A stretch of DNA of 64,000 bases from Puccinia triticina (taxonomy: Eukaryota; Basidiomycota; Pucciniomycetes; Pucciniales; Pucciniaceae): the NCBI RefSeq assembly GCF_026914185.1, contig NC_070565.1:1922001-1986000 (forward strand). The letters run 5' to 3'. The stretch's first letter is position 1, and each line of letters opens with the position of its first letter. Of this stretch, positions 45,770 through 57,288 are shown piece by piece. The translations under genes were made by a program, and so were the position numbers. Below the pieces are notes generated by a model. The model made no database searches, was not told where the DNA came from, and saw only the letters and a list, made by a program, of their open reading frames with translations.

Positions 45770-47362
45770 TCTTCAACCTCTTTGAACCCAAGTCTTTTGT
45801 ACGCAATGACCAATAAGGCTATCCATCATCTTCCAATTCTCACCAGGACTACTTTTGACGACTGGCAAAACATTGTGTTCTCATTCTGTCTTGAGAAGGG
45901 AGCCAATGAGCACCTATTATCAGACTTGGTGACTGGTGAAAGAGATCCAATTGCCAAAGCAACCCTTAAACTTCAAAAAGGAGTCGCAGCGAGATTGTAA
46001 CTTAGGGGTAGAAAACTACGCCAAGTTCATCACGGAAGAGAATAAGAAACAACCTCATCTTATTTGGACCTCTTTGACTGATCACTTCCAGTCAAAATCA
46101 GCTCAAAATCAATTGGTAGTTTATCAAGACTTCCTGAAAATTAGGTTCAACTCTACTCTTGAGCAATTTTTGACAGATATAGATGTGGGAATATCCTGTG
46201 TTTGTTTGGTGGGAATTCAAATTGTCAAGATGGAAAAGCAAACACTTGACAAACATCTTCTAACCAAGTACCTTGTCAACCTTTTGCATTCCAAGTTGGA
46301 AAGAACTAAAGATCTTCTGCTTAACAAGAGTCCAATCAAAATCAATACTGTCAAACAGTTCCTCAATTCTAAATTATTGAGTCTGAATAATGAAAACTCT
46401 TCATCTGCTTCTGAAGGGGTAGCCATCAAAACTGAATCTGCTATCAAGTCTGTTGTGGCGACCTGTGAAAACGGTGTTCACAACAATAATGCTTCGCATT
46501 CAAAGGCAAATTGCTATCAACTTCATCCAAATAAAGCATTGGAAGCTTTCAAAAAGTGTCAAAGTCAGAATGCTTAGATGAACAAAGCTAATGTCGTAAC
46601 ATCCAAAGATGTTAGTGGGGTCTACGTCTGTGGTTCTAGTCCTCAAGCCTTGGCTGTTATTCAGGACAACACACTCATATTCCTTGACAGCTGTTGCTCT
46701 GATCAGCATCACTTCACCAAATACAAAAAAATTGACTCTGCAGTGAAAATTGCTAGCAGACAATCTTTGCCTATCAAAGGGCGCCGTCTCATCAAGATCA
46801 AAAGAGGCAATGGGAAATCTTTTGCTGTGAGGGCTCTTCATGTGCCATATTTGACTCATGCACTCTTGAGTCTTGCTCGCTTATCAACATCCAACTGCGA
46901 CTTACTTTGTTGGGATGGTTCTCAATACTTTGTTAAGAACATTGTTATTTTTGAAGCGCAAATCAGTAGCAACATCTTTGTCTGTCAAGCTAAGGTTGTT
47001 CAACCACCTGGTTCCTCTGTTGCGTCATTGGTTGTCGCGCATTCTCAAGGTCCGTCTGGAGTTGCTTCTCTAAGCTCAGCGGACGCTGACTCTGAACTTG
47101 TGCACAGGCAAGCAGGGCACCCTAGTCCAGAAGCATTAATTAAAGTGTTCAACATAAGCTATCCAACTTCAAGCTGTGAATCATGTTGTATTTCAAAATC
47201 TCATTGTCAGCCATTTACTAGTCAACTACCTAAGCCTACTTGTGTCCTTGACTACATATATATGGATCTCACCAGCAAAATAACACCAGCCACTGTTGCA
47301 AAATGTTTGTACTACTTCAAAATTACCAATGCGTTCTCTTCGTACAAACATGTATATATTTT
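45770..47362 (+). pseudogene. Ty1/copia gag-protease-integrase, 5' half only
   Basis: Gag begins near ATG 45797 (MTNKAIHHLPILTRTTFDDW). A frameshift near 45980 moves it to the frame running 45936-46577, ending in a region (HNNNASHSKANCYQLHP) where a zinc knuckle is expected. After a TAG at 46575-46577 the same frame shows a degraded protease (FLDSCCSDQHHF; the usual DSG is DSC). A GAG-pre-integrase zinc finger follows (VHRQAGH...CESCCISKSHC). The integrase core starts (DYIYMDLTS) but is cut at 47362 by a family D repeat. Reverse transcriptase, RNase H and the 3' LTR are absent. Defective. Confidence 0.85.
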
Positions 47363-47364
47363 CG

Positions 47365-47765
47365 GACTTACTTCGCGCACTGCGGAAAACTCTTCACGCA
47401 CTGTGGGGGTTGTTGTCCTGACGTCCAGCCCCCAGTGCGCGCTTCTGCCACGGCTCTTCGCGCACTGCATTTTCCCCCAAAAAATTGGCTTGCATTTCTT
47501 GAGATATTTTTTGATGAATCAATAGAATGGCTTTTTATGATCCCCCAAAAAAATAATCAAGTCATTTAGGGGTCTCCTTGAGCCTAGAGAAAATTGACAT
47601 GAAAAAATCATATTTTAACGCAACAAGCATTTAAAAAGCCACTTCCTGCAACCCAGTAGGCACAAAAAATTCACAGTACAAAATTGCATGTGCAATTTCA
47701 CAGCCTGCTAATTTTCAGAATTTTCACCAGCTTTCCTGTAGCTCAAATAGGTATTGTGTTTATTA
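47365..47765 (+). repeat. long family D repeat
   Basis: GGACTTACTT start, GCGCACTG motifs to 47470, then about 290 bp shared inverted with 30771-31070. It truncates the copia element, so it may be a mobile element in its own right; its right end abuts the palindrome at 47781. Confidence 0.75.
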
Positions 47766-47788
47766 TTTTGCGTATATGTATAACTTTT

Positions 47789-49134
47789 GGGGGTTACTAA
47801 ACGTACCCGGTTTTTCCGCGTTTGCACCCGGTTTTTGCGTACCCCCTTTTCCGCGTGCGTATCCGGTTTTTTTCTACTCATTTCTACACAACGCAGGTAA
47901 TATCAAAGTTCATCTAAAATGATGAACAAAATTATCATGCAATCAGAATACCAAAAAAAAAACAATTTTAATTAATTAATTATTTTTTGCATACCCCCTT
48001 TTCTGGGGTATATACTTAGGGAATAACTTTTTTGTTACATGCCCCAGCCACACAAAAATTTCAGGGAACTTTTAATTGTGAATATCCTACATTCCCTGAA
48101 ATTTTTAGGATTTTCAGGGAGTGCGCGGTGGGCTTAGTAGGAAAATTCCCGCTAACTGAATAACTTTTTTGTTACATTTCCAAACAAGCTAAAAATTTCA
48201 GGAATATTTAAAATCTGTATAATACCCGTGTCCTGAAATTTTCAGCAATGGGGTGGCATAAAAACATGAGATATAAGGGGTGTGCGGCAGTCTTAAGGGG
48301 AAAAATCCGGCTAATTGAACAGCTTTTTTGTTACATATCACAGCAGTCTAAAAACTTGAGTGATATTTCAAATATGAATATCCTCTGTGACCTGACATTT
48401 TTAGCAATGTTGTGGCATCATAACCTGAGATGTAAGGGATGCGCGGTAGTCCTAATACCTACTACTGCGCACCCCATATAACTCATGTTCTGATGCCACA
48501 ACATTGCTAAAAATTCAAGGTCACAGAGAAGATGCATATTTGAAAGTTCACTCAAGTTTTTAGACTGCTGTGATATGTAACAAAAAAGCTATTCAATTAG
48601 CCGGATTTTTCCCCTTAAGACTGCCGCACACCCCTTATATCTCATGTTTTTATGCCACACCATTGATGAAAATTTCAGGACACGGGGATTATACAGATTT
48701 TAAATATTCCTGAAATTTTTAGCTTGTTTGGAAATGTAACAAAAAAGTTATTCAGTTAGCGGGAATTTTCCTACTAAGCCCACCGTGCACTCCCTGAAAA
48801 TCCTAAAAATTTCAGGGAATGTAGAATATCCACAATTATAAGTGCCCTGAAATTTTTGTGTGGCTGGGGCATGTAACAAAAAAGTTATCCCCTTAGTATT
48901 TACCCCAGAAAAGTGGGTACGCAAAAAACCGGGTACAAATCAATTGATCATTTGGAAATTGAGTTTTTTGAAATTCTGATTGCATGATAATTATGTTCAT
49001 CATTTTAGATGAATTTTGGTATTATTTGCTTTGCGTAGAAATGAGTAGAAAAAAACCGGGTATGCACGCGGAAAAGGGGGTACGCAAAAACCGGGTACAA
49101 ACGCGGAAATACCCGGGTACGTTTATTAACCCCC
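47789..49134. mobile_element. 1.35-kb foldback element (near-perfect palindrome)
   Basis: Two arms of about 670 bp are reverse complements meeting near 48461 with almost no loop. Outer ends are GGGGGTTA.TAAACGTACCCGG. The 8-bp direct repeat TAACTTTT flanks it (47781-47788, 49135-49142), suggesting hAT-type 8-bp duplication. The outer part of each arm has GTACCCGG/CCGGGTAC and CGCGGAAA repeats; the inner part is made of units of a 159-bp satellite also found just outside at 49135. No coding capacity. A transcript would be a long hairpin. Confidence 0.88.
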
Positions 49135-49548
49135 TAACTTTTTTGTTACACACACCAAAGGCACAAGATTTTGAGAGCACAGAGAAATATGCTTCAAATT
49201 AATTCCCTGAAATTCCTAGCAATAGTGTGTCATTATAAAATGAGATATAAGGGGTGCGCGGCAGGCTTAGTAGGAAGATTACTGCTAACTGTATAGCTTT
49301 TTTGTTACACACCCAAACAGTCCCAAAATTTCAGAAATGTTTTCATCGTAGATATTCTCCGCGCCATGAATTTCTTGGAAATAGTGTGTCATGATAACAT
49401 GAGATATAAGGGGTGCGTGGCGGGCGTAGTAGGAAAATGGCTGCTACATGTATAGATTTTTTTTACACACTGAAACAGTCTGAAATTCTCAGGAATGTTT
49501 CAATTTTACATATTTTCCGCGCCATAAAGCTCTTAGCAATATCCAAGT
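49135..49548. repeat. 159-bp satellite array
   Basis: Units share GAGATATAAGGGGTGCG, GGCTTAGTAGGAAAAT, TTTTTTGTTACA and a CTGAAATTTTTAGCAAT-like phrase; spacing between GAGATATAAG copies is 159 bp (49242, 49401). The same unit and period occur inside both palindrome arms (48268, 48427). Confidence 0.82.
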
Positions 49549-49654
49549 TTATTAAATCCACACAAACGTGGAAACCTAGATCTAAGTTTTGGCCTATTTT
49601 CAATTAAAAAAATAACACAACAGACGAGCACACAATTTGGACAATACACAGCCA

Positions 49655-49830
49655 TTGAAAATATCCCCAAAGGCCCAAAGGCCCTATGGATTAACCTCCA
49701 GCTGTGCCAGAGCAACAAGCAAAAAAGGGCAGGTTGTGAAAGACTCTGTGAAAGAGCCATCAAGCAACTAGGGGGCTTCCAGGGAGGGGGCGGACGAAAC
49801 CACAGCCCCTGGGGGGACAATGGACACCAA
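49655..49830 (-). repeat. dispersed repeat, inverted partner of 62455-62625
   Basis: Reverse complement shares GGTTTCGTCCGCCCCCTCCC, GCTCTGGCACAGCTGGAGG and CCATAGGGCCTTTGGG with the 62.5-kb copy. Confidence 0.75.
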
Positions 49831-49859
49831 ATGTACGCTCCTTTTAAATATTCAAGCTC

Positions 49860-50151
49860 TCTGCCTCCCTGCACACTTTCGTCCCTGACTCTGTAGGCGC
49901 CTCTGGCACCACGCCCACCATTTCCTCAACAACTCGACGCCCACCGCATCATTGGCAACACCACACCAACGCCTATGCAGCCGCCCCCACTCAGCTCTTC
50001 TTCTTCCTGCATGCATGTTTACTCAGGTTACCAAGATCTACGGTTGCTTGGTCAAACCCTTTGCCCATAAATTTGACACATGTCTCAACCGTTGTCTGCC
50101 AAGCTCACTGCCGACTCTCTCATGCGCCGGACCCTGCCTGACCTCGCGCCG
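49860..50151 (+). other. possible host gene fragment flanking the gag-only element
   Basis: Balanced-composition DNA that would continue at 51716-51800 if the LTR element (duplication CGCCG) were removed. Joined, one frame stays open across the junction (AGQIIRLKSDLQDYGEIYLD on the right side), suggesting an interrupted gene. Not recognised. Confidence 0.35.
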
Positions 50152-50347
50152 TGTTGAGGGACAACAGGGACTGAACTAAAGCTAGGCTGTTGAGAATCAC
50201 GGGATTGCCTTGATCAGTGAATATCAAGTAGTATTTCAGTGAGGAAAAGGGAAAGGAAGAGAACCGGTAGAGTCGTGGATATGATAGGCTTAGTATAAGC
50301 ATCACTACATACAATCATATGGTACCCAACATACGGGTAATCTAACA
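50152..50347 (-). repeat. LTR-C, 3' LTR (minus orientation)
   Basis: On the plus strand runs TGTTGAGGGACA to GGGTAATCTAACA; TG/CA ends on both strands. Confidence 0.9.
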
Positions 50348-50511
50348 TCCCCCCTTGCTGATAACTAAGACTAATCAGTATAGTAGATTGAAAAATAATT
50401 GAAAACAATGTTGATATGGTACTGGTAACAGTAGAATATCATTGGTGTAGGCATAAAATGAGATTTTAGCGTACTAAGAAAAATGAAAGGGTGACAGCAG
50501 AGATAGTGCAG

Positions 50512-51261
50512 CTACTCATAAATGACATTGATTTCATCTTCTTCGTCGTGGGAGTCAGAACCGTAGCCGCCTAGTTTGACAGCGGTGGCGGCACCGGCCT
50601 TGGTTTTAGCGTAGCTCTTTGGTTTTGGACAGTCGGGTGAGCGATGGCCTTGTCTTCCGCAGTTGGAACAACCAAAACGTTTGGTGTTGGCGGCGGAGGC
50701 GGAGACGATGTTGTTGGCTTTGGTACCGTTCAAGCTGACCTCATGAGCCTCCAGAGTCGCAGTTGTGTCATCAAGCGACATCTCCACAGCGGTATACACA
50801 ATAGAATCCCGGACGTTGGACCACAAGGGAACGAGTCCACCAACAAGGCGATTGGCGATTTTTCTATCAGTAGGTAATTCGCTGACCGTTAGTAGATCAT
50901 TGGCGGCAACCCAAACACGTCCAATCCAGAGTGCGATTGGCTTGTTCGGATCATGTCAAGCGTTCCAAAATGCTTCATGCAGACGGATCCGACGAGCTCT
51001 GGTATTCTTTTTGTATGCATTAACAATTGTCGAGAAGAGACGAGAAGCAGGCTTGACTTTTCGATAACGCTGGCCAAGAGCATTGGTCAGCGTCCATCTG
51101 ATGGTGGAGAATGCTAGTTCCGAAAGTGCGTCCCAGTCAGCAGCAATGTCCTTGGGGTTGTAGCCTTTGGAGTAGTCAGCCGAGGGAGCGGAGGTGTCTG
51201 GTTTGGGGTCTTCCTTAGGTCGAGGAAGAGTGCCCTTGACTATATCCAGCGTGTTTTGCAT
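50512..51261 (-). pseudogene. copia-type Gag of the gag-only element, one nonsense codon
   Basis: A minus-strand frame of about 250 codons has a single internal TGA (50958-50956). Before it: WTLTNALGQRYRKVKPASRL and RIRLHEAFWNA. After it: HDPNKPIALWIGRV and a CCHC zinc knuckle CSNCGRQGHRSPDC near 50660. The stop lies where relatives have arginine, and TTGA fits CGA mutated in TCG context. Otherwise open, so a recent lesion. Gag packages element RNA; the acidic tail after the knuckle is usual. Confidence 0.82.
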
Positions 51262-51519
51262 GCCTAGCGCAGCCTTGATGCGAGATCGCCAACGTGGAAA
51301 TACAGACTCGGTGCCATCTAACTGTTCGATTGACTGAACCAGATTCGAGACGTTTTGAACTTAACGATACAACATTGCGAGTCCGATTGAAATCAATTGG
51401 TTGAGCGAGGTTGGGAACCAAGTAAAACAAGAACTAGAGCCAGTTCGATTCTGAAACTTGGAGGAGGTGAAGATAATTTTTTTTGTCAAAGTATGAGTGA
51501 GAAAATGGGTCTCACAACC

Positions 51520-51715
51520 TGTTGAGGGACACCAGGGACTGAACTAAAGCTAGGCTGTCGAGACTCACGGGATTGCCTTGATCAGTGAATATCAAGTAGT
51601 ATTTCAGTGAGGAAAAGGGAAATGAAGAGAACCGGTAGAGTCGTGGATATGATAGGCTTAGTATAAGCATCACTACATACAAGCATATGGTACCCAACAT
51701 ACGGGTAATCTAACA
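51520..51715 (-). repeat. LTR-C, 5' LTR (minus orientation)
   Basis: Near-identical to 50152-50347. One difference (T at 50191 against C at 51559) is TTG versus TCG. Confidence 0.9.
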
Positions 51716-51803
51716 CGCCGGACAGATCATCCGCCTCAAGTCTGATCTCCAAGACTACGGCGAGATCTATCTTGACCTGGATGGTGAGCCCTGGTGAGCC
51801 CTG

Positions 51804-52020
51804 CACTGCCAGCATATTTGGCTGGGTTGAAGTCATCCCAGTTTAACTGGGATGCACTCAACCAATTTAAACTTGGTTCATCTCAACCAATCAAATATAA
51901 ACGCAAGGGGGGTACCTTGGATTTATATTTCATCAGTTGAGATCACCCAAGGTTAAATTGGTTGAGTGCATCCCAGTTTAACTGGGATAACCTCAGCCCA
52001 GCCAATTATGCTGGCAGTGC
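51804..52020. mobile_element. CACTG-ended MITE, copy 2 (217 bp)
   Basis: Same ends and internal palindromes as 35929-36144, flanked by CTG on both sides (51801-51803, 52021-52023). Confidence 0.85.
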
Positions 52021-52098
52021 TGCGCAAACAAATGTGTCCGATCTGCATGACTGAAGATATAGATGCATACACACTTCTTCTGCAGTGCAGTCTTTTTC

Positions 52099-52228
52099 AC
52101 CACAATCGACTATCCTCCCCCTACTACATAGCCTCGCTTGAGGGAGTTTTCAGCCTATGTAGAAGGGGTCGACCGCCCTCGCAATCCCTCGCGCGCGCCC
52201 CTTTACATTGCAGACTGTCTTACATGTG
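52099..52228 (+). repeat. 130-bp dispersed repeat, copy 1
   Basis: Runs from CACCACAATCGACTATCC to CTTACATGT; nearly identical in reverse at 59489-59618. Confidence 0.85.
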
Positions 52229-52362
52229 TAACACAAACCTGTCTAGGAGGCTGTCCGATCCGCAATTCGGATCAGACTAAGTCGGGGAAAATCCGGATAC
52301 CTACCTGATTGGTGATCACTGTATCAGTAGGAGTCGTGATCCAAAGATAAACAGCTCCTTCT

Positions 52363-52458
52363 CGAGAACACCACCCTCCCGTCCTGCGAGAACACCGCCC
52401 TCCCGTCCTGCGAGAATACCGCCCTCCCGTCCTGCGAGAACACCGCCCTCCCGTCCTG
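52363..52458. repeat. 24-bp minisatellite, four units
   Basis: Four copies of GCGAGAACACCGCCCTCCCG plus CCT, directly upstream of the KDZ frame. Confidence 0.9.
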
Positions 52459-52465
52459 GCCCGCC

Positions 52466-54706
52466 TTGACCACCCAATCGACGGCACTCCTCAAGTCAAA
52501 GAGCTACCCCGCCGAGGAAAATACTACCTACTACAACAACGATACTACCAGCTCCGAAGAAAATACCACCATTGCTAGCACAGCTCGCGGCGACCCTATC
52601 CGTGCGACAGGCAGCAGGATGTTTAACATGATCTACAATGGACCGGCTCGCCGCCCTCGAGTCCGCAGACGCGGCGACCCCCGTATCCGTGCGACAGGCA
52701 GCAGGATGGTTAACATGATCTATAATGGACCGGCTCGCCGCCCTCGAGTCCGCACAACACCAACCCAGCGCGAAATCCTTCAGCAAGCTCGCTTTGACCA
52801 GAAAATCCGCAATGGTCAACGGCTGGGTGCTATTCCTGAAGCTCCAACCCCTCTAGCTAGACCGACCAACCCCACAAACGATGATATAACCAACCCTCCG
52901 GACGGAGCTAACCATCAGATGCCATTTGAGGACAATCTCCAAGACCCCGCGTGGCTGGATGACGATCCTATCGTGGCTCATGCTAGCTATCATCGAATGC
53001 GCCGTTACGCTGAACGCCGAGAGATCATTAGCACCCAATGGACACAATTGGAGACCCAAGTCACATCAGCTTACCTGCAGTGTCAACGTGATACCTCCAA
53101 CTGGACATATCAACCTCAAGGTTTACCAGCTGAGTTGTGTACCTGTTCATCCGACGATATTCATGAACGACAAGTAGATCTCATTGATATTCTCCGTAAG
53201 TCCCTCTTCTCCGCAGTTCTGAATCAAGAGGAACTAATCAGCCTCAATTTTGTAGAACATCGTCCGCGCACCGCTATTCCCTTCTGCAAGTGTGTACCAG
53301 ACGTAGTTCGATTAATTCACCACGGATATTTTGCCTCTTCTGCCGATCAACCACGAACAGCATTTTCAATACGATTGGTCCAGTTCCATCATTTCATGTG
53401 GCAATCAGCTGTTGTCTCTTCTTCAGCTTTTGTGAAAGCCCTCGCCGCCTTCCTGGTATGCAATCATTCCATTGCAGCTTGCTCGATCCTTTCTCCAACC
53501 GAGCATCCAAAACCTAGCAAGTCACACAAGATCATCTCTACCTCGTTGCCCTTTGCTCATCCAGTCGCAGCCACACATTGAGGCCATGGTTGACCAGTTC
53601 CTAAACAATTATTTACATTTGAATGGATGGCCGTGCTCGGTGGCCGTTCCTGTGAATGTAAGAAATTGTTAAGGGATTGGGGAACCATGGCCTCAACCTC
53701 ACCACCAATGAAAATCCCGCAACAACAACCTTGAGAAGAAATCAGCTCGAACACGCGATGCAAGCCGAAGTGCTGAAACCACGCAAGAGCAGCCTCACAG
53801 AAGCGGCCGTCAATCTCCCGGAGCCGCCCAGACAAGTACTTATTCCATCATCCATGGAAACTTCCAACAACAACACTATGCTCATGCCAGTAAAGACCGC
53901 CCTCGTGATGATCAGTATCCAGTTGATTTTCTGTCACCCTCGCAGCTAAATGCTGATGTTACAGCAGTAGAATCTACCGAGGCTGTTTCTGTAGGAATTG
54001 ATGTAAGTGGCCTCTCTCACCAGGTAGAATAATTGCTTACAGCCAATGTACTCTAGCCACCATGTTCCGACTCGCATAAAGCCGCAAATGATACTCGAAG
54101 CGGGACAAGCTGGGAGAAGTGTGATGATAATGGTCTTTTTGCCGGTGCATGTCGACATGATGCTCCTTTGCTCTTTGCTAACATATTTCAGACTGGTGAA
54201 AAGTGAGCCCAGCTTATTGCCTGAAGTCCGAAATGTAGCTAACTATGTCAATATCTACAGGCTATATTATCCGGTTTCGATTGTGCGCAATATCATTGAT
54301 GACTTCCCCAGCCACAAATTTGGCATTATTTATGACCTTGGGTGCCATCTCGAGACTCATGTCAGGAAGGTAAGATATAAAAACATCTTGATTTGGTTGC
54401 AATCAAACTAACAAGCATACTGTGTAGAGGGGATTGTTAGACAATCGGATTGATGACCTGACGTTTGGGACATCAGTGTTCCATTCATAATTTGTGCATG
54501 AATGGTCATGTCAAGTGAAGTATAACCCTCGACTGAACCCCTGGTGGGGATTATCAGATGGCGAAGGTCTTGAACGCCTCTGGTCTTTTTTTTCACAACT
54601 TGTTTCCGCACTTCGTGTCTCAACTCGACTACATCGGCTCACTCGACTACAGGCCCGAGCTGATTACTATACCCAAAACCTCATGGAAAAATGTTTAATG
54701 ACTTGA
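52466..54706 (+). pseudogene. KDZ (Kyakuja-Dileera-Zisupton) transposase, decayed
   Basis: The first frame (from 52466; the true ATG is uncertain) holds an internal duplication of about 80 bp. It then shows the CxC1 cysteine cluster typical of KDZ proteins: TQWTQLETQVTSAYLQCQRDT, ELCTCSSDDIHERQVDLIDI, a 60-bp in-frame intron (53196-53255), FCKCVPDVVRLIHHGYFASS. The catalytic region follows in other frames: CSDSHKAANDTRSG, DDNGLFAGACRHDAPLLFAN (about 54060-54200), DLGCHLETHVR, and the glutamate segment GLSDGEGLERLW (about 54553). Frameshifts, a stop before FVHEWSCQVKYNPRLN and a 119-bp MITE break it. KDZ elements are DNA transposons abundant in basidiomycetes, often linked to TET/JBP genes. 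Confidence 0.82.
53578..53696. mobile_element. 119-bp hairpin MITE in the KDZ gene
   Basis: TTGAGGCCATGGTT and AACCATGGCCTCAA ends; inverted similarity continues inward (CCTAAACAATTATTTACATT against the complement of AATGTAAGAAATTG). No clear target duplication. Confidence 0.75.
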
Positions 54707-56184
54707 TTCAAGGTGGAGGGAGTGTGTGAATCATTTGTTAGCCATGTACTTGGATTCATTTATTGTGTTAATACCTTATTTTATTTGACTGGTCAGAAAT
54801 GCTGCCTATTATGTGATTGGCCAAAGTTGCTTCTCATTGTTAGAGCCAAGTTGCTTCCCATGATTTTTGCCAGAAATGCTGCCTATCATTAGACTTACCA
54901 GAATCACTTTCCATTATGAGAATTTCCCAAAATGGTTGTAGGGTGCATACTCAGTTGTAGGATGACAGATAAAAGTTGAGATTTGAGCAGTGAGTGGGAA
55001 AAATGGAGTGAAACATTTATGATTCCAATACTTGGGTCATATATTCTGTGGAAGATGCAAGCCACACAGATTTGAACTGTGCAGTATCTAGAAAGATCAC
55101 AGGTTAGTCATGTGTATTTACCAAACTATTCCAAAAAAAGTATTGAAGAATGTTTCACTATTCCACAATTTGGAATCATGATGTGTGTCATTTCTAATTA
55201 GTGCACTTCAATTCAAATTGAACATATGCTGGATGAGTATTAATAAAGCTGTTCAAAGTATGGAGAAATGTTTAAAATTAATTGAAGTCAAAATCTAGAA
55301 CTCAACCAGGGTCCACAATTTCTAGTTTTTGGGCTTTGCAGTTAGGCTGGATGAGTATTACACAAACTGTTCAAATGATTCAAAAGCATGAAATTTTGTT
55401 TTATATTAATTAAAATCAAATATTCCATGATTTGGAATCATTGCAGCTGCAGCAGCTTGGCTTACTAAATTGGGACTCAGGAATGAGGGGGCACCATTTC
55501 TAGTTTGTGTACAATATAGCCATACTTGGATTTAAAATGAGAATGTTTCTGTTGGATGAATATTCTGAAGCTGTACAATATATTCAAATCATTTTGAATA
55601 TAATCAGACTGATTTGAAATGGCACACCTATTTGAGTGTCCAGTGTTACCAGAACTGCAAGTCCAGTGTGATTCTGATAGGCATATATATATAATGAGTG
55701 CATCAGAATTTTTGCTGAATGTATTTTAGAGTGATTGGTGTATCAATTAATTAGTACCTTTTGTTAGTGTCATCAGCGAGCTTGATAAATAATCTGAAGG
55801 CAGGTGAAATCCAAGTGAAGCCCCCTTTTTTGCAGGGAGGATTTTCACATGTCACAAATATTACATTGTTTATCACACTTGATTATGACACAACAAATGG
55901 GGCCTTATCACTTCAAACTATTGGATTAATAGATTGGTACACATTTTTTTTGTTATCTCAACTATCATTCAGCTTCACAAATGATTACCTTCACTACAGG
56001 AAGACAGGTGTTGTTCCAGCACGCAATGTCACCCCAGCAGTCACTGCTGTCACCAAGTTTATGTGCCACTGCACACTTGTTGGTAATGAGCCTGTTTGAA
56101 GTAGCCTGTGCTTGATTTAGGTTGTGTGTTCAAGCCCCACATTGGTCAGCAGTACTGATGTTGACAAGTTGCATTTGATAGAAG
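54707..56184. other. AT-rich intergenic region, no gene seen
   Basis: No ATG-started ORF of note. A loosely repeated phrase GGATGAGTATTA...CTGTTCAAA occurs near 55230, 55350 and 55555. A B-box-like GTGTTCAAGCCCC is at about 56127. Confidence 0.5.
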
Positions 56185-57288
56185 CAACACCACACATATT
56201 ACGCTACACTTAGCATAGCGGTTTTTTGGGGCCGCTACGCTAATATTACAATGTAGCTTATACTCTAGCTGGTAGTTCAGTTGCTTTATTTAGGGTATCA
56301 TCAACTTTAAAACTGCTGTGCTGTGCTGAAACTCAGCGGGCCAGAGGTTGAGCCCACTGCTGATTAATATCACCGGACAAAACTGGCAATTTTCAGCCAG
56401 CCAAATCAGCAGTAAACTGCTGTGCTAACGCTGCTTTCAGTGGAAGACTTCTGAAAACAGCGGCAGCACAGCAATCAAGAGAACACTGATCTGGGTACCA
56501 AAGGATCAGACAACAGCTGATATCAGTGGTTGAATGATAATTTTTTGGGGAGTTTTGGAACAATCATTTTTTGGGATGTAGCAAACTTGGATGTTGCACC
56601 CCGCTGCAGCTGGGGGAGTTTTCAGCGCTCCCAGCAGGGTGCAGAAATGTGTGCGCACTGAAACCGGTCAGCTGCTGCGGCAGAAGTCAGCGCTGCCAGC
56701 GCAGCAAAGAAAAATCAGCACACTAACAGTGGGAAAGCGGTCAGTGGCTGTGGCAGTAGTCATCCCTGCCAGCAGGGCGCAAGAAAATCAGCAACAAAGC
56801 AGTCAGCTGTTTTTTTGCTGCACTAATTCTCAGCTTTTGTGCTCCTTTTGGCGCTGTGTAACACTGATCAACATCAGGTGTCAGCAGTGGAACACTGAAT
56901 TCAGCCTTAGCTCAGCACTCTAACCGCTTCACTAAAACTGATTGGGCTAGAGGATTGCCAGTAGCAAGACCACACATATTACACTAATTACATTATCACC
57001 GCTAGAAATTAAATGTAGCTGAGAGCCGCTAAGCTTCCAGGCTGTTAGCTTTAGCTGTAATATTGACCGGCTAAGCTCTGCTAACGCTAGATTACAGCTA
57101 ATTAGCGGGCCGCTACAGCTAATTAGCGGGCCGCTACAGTTAATTAGCTGCAATTTGTAGCTAAACATGCACTTTTTCCCAAAAATTTTGTAGCTTTAAT
57201 TGTAGCTGATTATAAGCTACATTGTAATACTAGCCTAGCGGCCACAAGAAACCGCTACACAAAGTGTAGTGTAATATGTGCGGTGTTG
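56185..57288. mobile_element. TIR element, about 1.1 kb
   Basis: CAACACC.CACATATTAC begins inverted repeats of about 80 bp that continue through GCGGTTT and ATTACAATGTAGCTTATA on both sides. An inner copy of CACACATATTACACTA at about 56970 suggests nesting. Just outside the right end a GCGCTGC...GCGCAGCGC hairpin and GTGTTGCTT echo the left flank. No transposase; target duplication not settled. Confidence 0.65.

Larger units (their letters stand above)
50152..51715 (-). mobile_element. compact gag-only LTR retrotransposon (TR-GAG type), 1564 bp
   Basis: Two 196-bp LTRs (50152-50347, 51520-51715) flank 1172 bp, with target duplication CGCCG on both sides (50147-50151, 51716-51720). On the minus strand the interior encodes only Gag. 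There is no protease, integrase or reverse transcriptase, and no room for them. After the minus-strand left LTR comes GGTTGTGAGACCC, similar to a copia primer-binding site. This matches the non-autonomous TR-GAG class known from plants; it would depend on a copia relative for movement. The LTRs differ at five or six positions. Confidence 0.85.

Noticed and set aside
55761..56099. 112-codon open frame
   Set aside because: No ATG near the start, no family resemblance, AT-rich surroundings.
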